Source: Silvimonas sp. (GTDB taxonomy: Bacteria; Pseudomonadota; Gammaproteobacteria; Burkholderiales; Chitinibacteraceae). Taken from it: a stretch of 11,500 bases of DNA. The stretch lies in assembly GCA_030151005.1 (NCBI GenBank), contig JASLES010000195.1, forward strand, positions 1-11,500, in the 5' to 3' direction. The translations under genes were made by a program, and so were the position numbers. The number at the start of each line of letters is the position of its first letter. The first letter of the stretch is position 1. Positions 7,533-11,500 of this stretch are shown here, one piece after another. Below the pieces are notes generated by a model. It made no database searches. It worked only from the letters and a program-made list of their open reading frames with translations, and had not been told where the DNA came from.

Positions 7533-8756
7533 ATGATCCGTAAAATAACAATCGACCAGCTTACGGTCGGCATGTATATCCATGATTTGAACCTGGCCTG
7601 GTTCGATCACCCGTTTGTGCGTAACCAGTTCATGCTCGATTCGGCGGAAGATCTGGCGCAGATTCGGGCTATTGGCCTCAAAGAGCTTTACATTGATGCC
7701 GCCAAGGGCCGCGACGTGGCCGAAGCCCCGACGCTGGAAGAAGTCGAGGCCAATACAGAGGCGACGTTACTGCAAGCGCTGCTCAAGCCGGCAGAGCCTG
7801 AACACAAACCGACCTCCCTGCGTGATGAAGCGCAGCGTGCAGCCAATATCCACCGGCAAGCCGACAAAGCCGTGCGCAAGGTAATGCAGGATGTGCGCTT
7901 GGGCCGCATGGTCGAAATTGCCGAAGTAGAAGACGTGGTCGATGCCATTGCCGGCACCATTGAGCGCAACCCCAGCGCCATGCTGGGTATTCTGTGCATC
8001 CGCAACAAGAACGAATACACTTTTTTGCATTCGGTCGCCGTTGGCACCTTGATGATTGCTTTTGCCAAAAGCATGGGCATGGATGCGCAAACGGTGCGTA
8101 GCGCCGGCGTGGCAGGTTTGCTCCATGACACCGGCAAGATGTGCATACCCGATCACATTCTGGACAAACCTGGCCGGCTGACCGAAGAAGAATTCAATGT
8201 CATGAAAAGCCATCCGCTGGAAGGCTGGGAAGTGCTGCGGCAACTGGATGACATTGACCCGATTGCGCTGGAAGTTGCGCTACACCATCACGAGCGGCTG
8301 GATGGCACGGGCTATCCGCACAAGCTCAAGGGCGATCAAATCAGCCAGATCACCCGCATGGCATCGATTGTCGATGTGTATGACGCCATTACCTCTGACC
8401 GGGTTTACCACAAGGGCCTGCCGGCCGCGCAGGTACTGCGCAAGCTGTGGGAGTGGAGCCCGGATCATTTTGATCCGCAACTGGTACAACATTTCATCCG
8501 CACGGTGGGCATTTACCCGGTAGGGTCTGTGGTGCGACTGGAGTCTGACCGGATCGCGGTGGTGATCGAATCCAACGCAGAAACCCCGTTGTTGCCCCGG
8601 CTGAAGGTGGTCTTTTCGCTGCGCAGCAACAGTTATATTCCGCCCGTGGAACTGGACATGGCGCGTCAGCCCAAGCGGGGGGCTGATCGCATTGTCGGGG
8701 TGGAATCCGCAGAACGTTACGGCATGGATCTCAGCCGGTATCTGCTGGCCCGCTAG
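7533..8756 (+). CDS. HD-GYP domain cyclic-di-GMP phosphodiesterase with N-terminal DUF3391 domain
   Basis: HD-GYP enzymes hydrolyse the second messenger c-di-GMP, which generally favours motility over surface attachment. The 407-residue protein starts with the DUF3391-type segment MIRKITIDQLTVGMYIHDLN and a basic/acidic linker (about 60-140), with no transmembrane helix, so it should be cytoplasmic. In the catalytic domain, metal-ligand candidates are H166, H198-D199 (LLHDTGK, where many homologues have HDIGK), H227, H252-H253 and D281. The signature HHExxDGxGYP is complete at 252-262, so activity is expected. A C-terminal extension (about 325-407) includes a beta-rich VGSVVRLESDRIAVVIE segment common in this subfamily. 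It follows the fli genes on the same strand and precedes a chemoreceptor, which suggests a role in motility. Domain identity is secure; substrate choice is inferred from the family. Confidence 0.93.
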   Translation: MIRKITIDQLTVGMYIHDLNLAWFDHPFVRNQFMLDSAEDLAQIRAIGLKELYIDAAKGRDVAEAPTLEEVEANTEATLLQALLKPAEPEHKPTSLRDEAQRAANIHRQADKAVRKVMQDVRLGRMVEIAEVEDVVDAIAGTIERNPSAMLGILCIRNKNEYTFLHSVAVGTLMIAFAKSMGMDAQTVRSAGVAGLLHDTGKMCIPDHILDKPGRLTEEEFNVMKSHPLEGWEVLRQLDDIDPIALEVALHHHERLDGTGYPHKLKGDQISQITRMASIVDVYDAITSDRVYHKGLPAAQVLRKLWEWSPDHFDPQLVQHFIRTVGIYPVGSVVRLESDRIAVVIESNAETPLLPRLKVVFSLRSNSYIPPVELDMARQPKRGADRIVGVESAERYGMDLSRYLLAR

Positions 8757-8825
8757 TTCAATCTTTGCAAGATCTGCCAGCAATGGTCGATAGTGATGCG
8801 GCGGATTTCGCGAAAATTCAATTGC

Positions 8826-8888
8826 TTGTGCAAGCATGTGTGCAAGGAAACCGACACCATCTTCATCCTGTAAGCAAAAAATGTAAGC
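8826..8888 (+). repeat. Paired short direct repeats upstream of the MCP gene
   Basis: Two repeat pairs lie in the 177-base gap between the HD-GYP and MCP genes. TGTGCAAG occurs at 8827-8834 and 8839-8846, offset 12 bases. TGTAAGC occurs at 8869-8875 and 8882-8888, offset 13 bases. The first copy of TGTGCAAG lies within the short inverted repeat GCTTG-TG-CAAGC (8824-8835). Spacing near one helical turn would suit a regulator binding one DNA face upstream of the candidate -10. Such short repeats can arise by chance, so this is a pointer only. Confidence 0.35.
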
Positions 8889-8894
8889 CTGACT

Positions 8895-8900
8895 TATGAT
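8895..8900 (+). promoter_or_regulatory. Candidate -10 element for the MCP gene
   Basis: TATGAT differs from TATAAT at one base and lies in an AT-rich patch 33 bases before the chosen start codon. No good TTGACA-like -35 sits 16-18 bases upstream, so an activator may be needed or the site may be false. I found no complete sigma-28 promoter (TAAA-N15-GCCGATAA). The nearest match is GTCGATAG at 8786-8793, without a proper -35. Confidence 0.25.
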
Positions 8901-8920
8901 CAAGGCATGACATTGCCGGT

Positions 8921-8926
8921 AGGGAG
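8921..8926 (+). promoter_or_regulatory. Strong Shine-Dalgarno fixing the MCP start
   Basis: AGGGAG is 7 bases upstream of ATG 8934. It decides against the in-frame ATG at 8907, which has only a weaker AAGG placed too close, at 8902-8905. Confidence 0.75.
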
Positions 8927-8933
8927 AGCCGCC

Positions 8934-10553
8934 ATGTTCCGAAGTGTTCGAGGCAAGATACTGGTGTGCTATCTGGTTGCCGCCAGCCTCGTGGCAGCGG
9001 CGGCGTTTGTCGGTATTGCCGGCATGCAGTCGAGCGTGCGACGTTACGAAAACGACGTCAAACAGCTGCAGGACGCACGCGTTCAAGTGCTGTCCATGCA
9101 AGTGACCTTCAAGATTCAGGTGCAAGAGTGGAAAGACACGCTGCTGCGCGGTAGCAAGCCGGAAAAGCTCGACCAGTACTGGAATGCCTTCCTGAAAGAT
9201 GAAGCGGCCGTGCAGCAAACGGCTGATCACTTGCAACAAATCCTGCCACCGGGCCCTAGTGCAGATCTGGTTCGCCAGTTTCGTGATGCACACCAAAAAC
9301 TGGGCGAGGGTTACCGCAAAGGGCTGGACGCCTTCAAGGCCGCCGGTTTTCAGTCGGCCGCAGGCGATAACGCAGTGGCGGGTATCGACCGCGAACCCAC
9401 GCGCATGTTGACGGATGCCGTGGCCCGCATCAGCGATGACTCTACCCAGATTGAAGCGCAAGCCCACGCCATGGCAGAACGTCAGTTCATGCTCAGCATG
9501 ATCGGCATGGTTGTGGCCATTGTGGCTGGTTTGTCCGGTTTTTACTGGCTGGCCACGCGCACGGTCACCGGCCCCCTGGGCGATGTGGCGACCAAGGTGC
9601 AGGTACTGACCCGGGAAAACGACTTCACGTCGCGCATCAACGTGACCTCGGAAGACGAAATTGGCGCTTTGGGCACGGCGCTCAATACGTGTCTCAGTCA
9701 CGTGCAGAAAGCCTTGCAACGCATGAACGCGGTGTCCAATGAACTCTCGGCCAGTGCTACAGCGCTGGATGGCGCATCTCGCCAACTGGCCAACAGCACC
9801 GAATTACAGAACCAGAACACCGGCAGCATCGCCGCTGCGGTAGAGCAGATTGCGGTCAGTCTGGCTCACACCTCGACAGAGGCCCAGGAAGCCCACGGTT
9901 TGTCTAAAGAAGCTGGCGGTAAAAGCGGGCAAAGCGCTGAGGAGTTCGGGCGCACCCAGAGCAGCATTACGTCCATTGCCTCTTTGATTGAAGAAGCCGC
10001 CCGCGACGTGGATCAACTGGGCAGCGCATCAAGTGAGATTTCCGGTGTGCTGGATGTGATCAAAAGCCTGGCGTCGCAGACCAATTTGCTGGCGCTGAAC
10101 GCCGCCATTGAAGCCGCCCGTGCCGGTGAGCAGGGGCGCGGTTTTGCTGTGGTCGCAGACGAGGTGCGCAAACTGGCAGAGCATACCTCCAACTCGACCA
10201 ATCAGATTCAGACCACCATCACCGGCATTCAGCACAGCGTGGGGCGGGTGGTTTCGCAGATGGAACTGGTGGTCGGACGCGTGGATGAGTGCCGCACACA
10301 GGCCGGCAATGCGGCCAATGTTGTGCAGCAACTGCGCGAGGCCAGCGAACGGATTGAATCCGCCATGGGCGAGGTTGCGCTGGCCGTGCGTGAACAAAGT
10401 ATTGCCAATGAGTCGATCTCGCAAAACGTGGAGCATCTGGCCCAAAGCAGTGAGCACAACGGTGCGGCTACCCGTACGGCGGCCGATCAGGCCACGACGG
10501 TGAATAGTCTGGCCGGACGTTTACGGGAGATTGTGGCGGAGTTCCGGATTTGA
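8934..10553 (+). CDS. Methyl-accepting chemotaxis protein (transmembrane chemoreceptor)
   Basis: This receptor would sense a signal in the periplasm and control CheA through CheW. With the start at ATG 8934 it has 539 residues. Transmembrane helix 1 lies at about 9-30. A helical periplasmic domain of about 155 residues follows (four-helix-bundle-like, with the FKIQVQEWKDTLLRG motif found in many proteobacterial receptors at about 59-73). Transmembrane helix 2 lies at about 187-207, and the HAMP linker at about 208-260. The signalling hairpin tip (SLASQTNLLALNAAIEAARA, about 378-397, then GEQGRGFAVVADEVRKLAEHTS) is canonical. The C-terminus ends at EIVAEFRI without the NWETF-type CheR/CheB tether, as in many non-enteric receptors. 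The ligand cannot be read from sequence. It lies just after the flagellar/HD-GYP row but probably has its own promoter. Confidence 0.94.
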   Translation: MFRSVRGKILVCYLVAASLVAAAAFVGIAGMQSSVRRYENDVKQLQDARVQVLSMQVTFKIQVQEWKDTLLRGSKPEKLDQYWNAFLKDEAAVQQTADHLQQILPPGPSADLVRQFRDAHQKLGEGYRKGLDAFKAAGFQSAAGDNAVAGIDREPTRMLTDAVARISDDSTQIEAQAHAMAERQFMLSMIGMVVAIVAGLSGFYWLATRTVTGPLGDVATKVQVLTRENDFTSRINVTSEDEIGALGTALNTCLSHVQKALQRMNAVSNELSASATALDGASRQLANSTELQNQNTGSIAAAVEQIAVSLAHTSTEAQEAHGLSKEAGGKSGQSAEEFGRTQSSITSIASLIEEAARDVDQLGSASSEISGVLDVIKSLASQTNLLALNAAIEAARAGEQGRGFAVVADEVRKLAEHTSNSTNQIQTTITGIQHSVGRVVSQMELVVGRVDECRTQAGNAANVVQQLREASERIESAMGEVALAVREQSIANESISQNVEHLAQSSEHNGAATRTAADQATTVNSLAGRLREIVAEFRI

Positions 10554-10654
10554 GATAGCGGGACGCTGTTCCTGCCCCGGGCGGGGAGGTGGTTCGCCGG
10601 AGTGGGAGTGGTGACTGCGCAGTTGGCATGGGGCCAGGCCTGTTCCACTGACTC

Positions 10655-10682
10655 GTCATTCCCGCGGAGGCGGGAATCCAGT
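10655..10682. repeat. dRS3-like palindromic repeat (ATTCCC-N8-GGGAAT)
   Basis: Positions 10658-10677 match ATTCCC-N8-GGGAAT exactly and form an 8-bp perfect stem (ATTCCCGC/GCGGGAAT) with a GGAG loop. The wider GTCATTCCCGCG...GGGAATCCAGT context is a palindrome type I recall as widely dispersed in beta- and gammaproteobacteria. The ATTCCC-N8-GGGAAT pattern is the definition of neisserial dRS3. Multicopy status cannot be shown from one window. Confidence 0.75.
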
Positions 10683-10694
10683 CTGGCCGCCGCA

Positions 10695-10711
10695 GGTGGC
10701 CTTTGGTGGCC
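10695..10711 (+). repeat. Short direct repeat GGTGGCC between the two palindromes
   Basis: GGTGGCC occurs at 10695-10701 and 10705-10711, separated by TTT. It lies between the dRS3-like and GTAG hairpins and may be part of a composite repeat unit, or may be chance in G+C-rich DNA. Confidence 0.35.
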
Positions 10712-10722
10712 AGTACCACTTC

Positions 10723-10760
10723 GTAGCCCGGATGAAGGCCATCTGGCCGGGAATCCGGGG
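10723..10760 (+). repeat. GTAG-headed REP-like hairpin
   Basis: GTAG at 10723-10726 heads a stem of CCCGGAT (10727-10733) with ATCCGGG (10753-10759). An inner GGCC-atct-GGCC hairpin (10737-10748) extends it. A conserved GTAG tetranucleotide at the foot of an imperfect hairpin is the known hallmark of REP sequences mobilised by RAYT (TnpA-REP) transposases. It shares the nonamer CGGGAATCC (10748-10756) with the neighbouring dRS3-like element (10671-10679). No RAYT gene is present in the window. Confidence 0.65.
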
Positions 10761-10841
10761 TGACTGGCGTGGTTAATATTGTTGTGGGGTTGTTAGCGCC
10801 TTCGGCGCGGTGGGTTTTGATACCGGCGGTGGCCGGAGCAC

Positions 10842-10883
10842 GTTACTTTCTTTGCTTCGCCAAAGAAAGTAACCAAAGAAAGG
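10842..10883. repeat. Perfect 13-bp palindrome with a second competing right arm
   Basis: The left arm 10842-10854 pairs perfectly with 10861-10873 around a 6-base CTTCGC loop. The nonamer CAAAGAAAG from the right arm (10861-10869) is repeated at 10874-10882. The same left arm could therefore pair with either copy, giving two mutually exclusive hairpins. Confidence 0.8.
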
Positions 10884-10926
10884 CGACCCCTGCGACAGCG
10901 CCCTTCGGGTGCCCTGTGCTTCTCGC

Positions 10927-10995
10927 GAAGTCCGGCGGGCTCCAGGGAACTCGGCCTTTGGCCTCAAACACCCTTACGCCGAAACCCCGGACTTC
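10927..10995. repeat. Long-range 9-bp inverted repeat enclosing an inner hairpin
   Basis: GAAGTCCGG at 10927-10935 is the exact reverse complement of CCGGACTTC at 10987-10995. The inner GGCC-ttt-GGCC hairpin (10953-10963) nests inside, giving an RNA-like branched fold. It belongs to the larger structured element. Confidence 0.65.
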
Positions 10996-11037
10996 CCTGC
11001 GATGCTCGGCGCTGCCGGAGGGGAGACAAGTCAAAAG

Positions 11038-11100
<63 letters not shown>

Positions 11101-11128
11101 GCATCCGCCCGCTGTTGCCTTCTCCACC

Positions 11129-11500
11129 TTACTCCGCCCGCGCCCGCAGGTCCGTCGTATAAACACCAGGCGTTGCAGAAAGCCCGGCTTTCACTTGTTC
11201 CGTGATCTCGTCACCCAGCACTTCATCTGCGCCGGCTTCCAGTGCGTCATAAGCGCGGGCGACGATGACTTCCGGGGCGGTCTTGGGGGTGTCAATGCCT
11301 TGGGTCAGGTCGGTATCCACAAACCCCATATGCAGCCCCAATACTTGCGTGCCTTGTGTGCGTAAGGCGTGGCGCAGGCCATTGGTCAGGCTCCAGGCCG
11401 CTGATTTGCTGGCGCTGTAACCGGCCATCATGGGGGAATTGATCCAGGACACGACCGACAACACGTTCAGGATGGCGCCACCGCCGTTGGCGGCCAGGGT
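11129..11500 (-). CDS. Short-chain dehydrogenase/reductase (SDR), C-terminal part, 5' end outside window
   Basis: This is the last 123 residues of a classical SDR, an NAD(P)-dependent oxidoreductase of Rossmann fold. The frame is open to base 11500 (the GTG at 11464 is internal) and stops at TAA 11131-11129. In visible-residue numbering, NGGGAILNVLSVVSW (5-19) is the strand before the active site. S15 is 13 residues ahead of Y28 in the YSASK motif (Y28, K32), the standard Ser-Tyr-Lys spacing. After these, AAWSLTNGLRHAL is the long helix, and GFVDTDLTQGID (59-70) corresponds to the PG-to-T substrate-loop region. The N-terminal cofactor motif (TGxxxGIG) is off the edge, so NAD versus NADP preference and substrate cannot be judged. 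The gene converges on the MCP gene and appears unrelated to motility. Confidence 0.9.
   Translation of the reverse strand, partial: TLAANGGGAILNVLSVVSWINSPMMAGYSASKSAAWSLTNGLRHALRTQGTQVLGLHMGFVDTDLTQGIDTPKTAPEVIVARAYDALEAGADEVLGDEITEQVKAGLSATPGVYTTDLRARAE

Noticed and set aside
8761..8773. Small inverted repeat ATCTT-TGC-AAGAT just after the HD-GYP stop
   Set aside because: A 5-bp AT-rich stem with a 3-base loop and no T-run is too weak to call a terminator.
8767..8793. Possible sigma-28 promoter for the MCP gene (GTCGATAG)
   Set aside because: The -10 matches GCCGATAA at 6 of 8 positions, but the -35 position reads GCAA rather than TAAA, and it is about 140 bases from the start codon.
8280..9785. 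501-codon open frame on the minus strand opposite the HD-GYP and MCP genes
   Set aside because: It spans the antisense of two well-identified genes and the gap between them, with His/Gln-rich sequence and no motif.
10773..10967. Minus-strand 64-codon frame with an SPFFGYFLWRSKESN-type peptide
   Set aside because: I recall such peptides as common spurious annotations of the dispersed repeat; the coding pattern follows the palindrome arms, not a protein.

Overview
The window is about 60% G+C by eye and comes from a motile Gram-negative proteobacterium. The FliE-FliJ proteins, a sigma-54 activator directly upstream of fliE, the MCP type and the intergenic palindromes best fit a betaproteobacterium. 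A member of the Neisseriales is plausible, partly because one repeat matches the neisserial ATTCCC-N8-GGGAAT pattern. The genus cannot be fixed from this sequence alone.

Positions 1-8756 hold a co-directional plus-strand flagellar block. It opens with the C-terminal part of a FlrC/FleR-like sigma-54 activator (1-805). After a gap with a candidate promoter come fliE (974-1297), fliF (1335-3056), fliG (3158-4165), fliH (4181-5080), fliI (5052-6476) and fliJ (6538-6978). This is the core of basal-body and export assembly: FliE joins the MS ring to the rod, FliF is the MS ring, FliG is the rotor switch protein, and FliH, FliI and FliJ form the export ATPase complex. Spacing is tight except between fliF and fliG, where about 100 bases contain a strong 12-bp hairpin. 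The row continues with a small NTF2-like/DUF4440 protein (7015-7422) and an HD-GYP c-di-GMP phosphodiesterase with an N-terminal DUF3391 domain (7533-8756).

A 177-base gap containing short direct repeats leads to a methyl-accepting chemotaxis protein (8934-10553). The plus-strand genes therefore combine motor construction, second-messenger control of motility and chemosensing.

Positions 10554-11128 hold no credible gene but several repeats. In order they are a dRS3-like palindrome, a GTAG-headed REP-like hairpin, a roughly 300-base highly structured element of a kind I recall as dispersed in many proteobacterial genomes, and a CAACNN hexanucleotide tract. Beyond this, on the minus strand and converging on the MCP gene, lies the C-terminal part of a short-chain dehydrogenase/reductase (11129-11500, cut by the window edge).

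Most of the window is a conventional flagellar locus. I see no evidence for a novel multi-gene system. The least explained items are the repeat cluster, the fliF-fliG hairpin and the DUF4440 gene inside the flagellar row.
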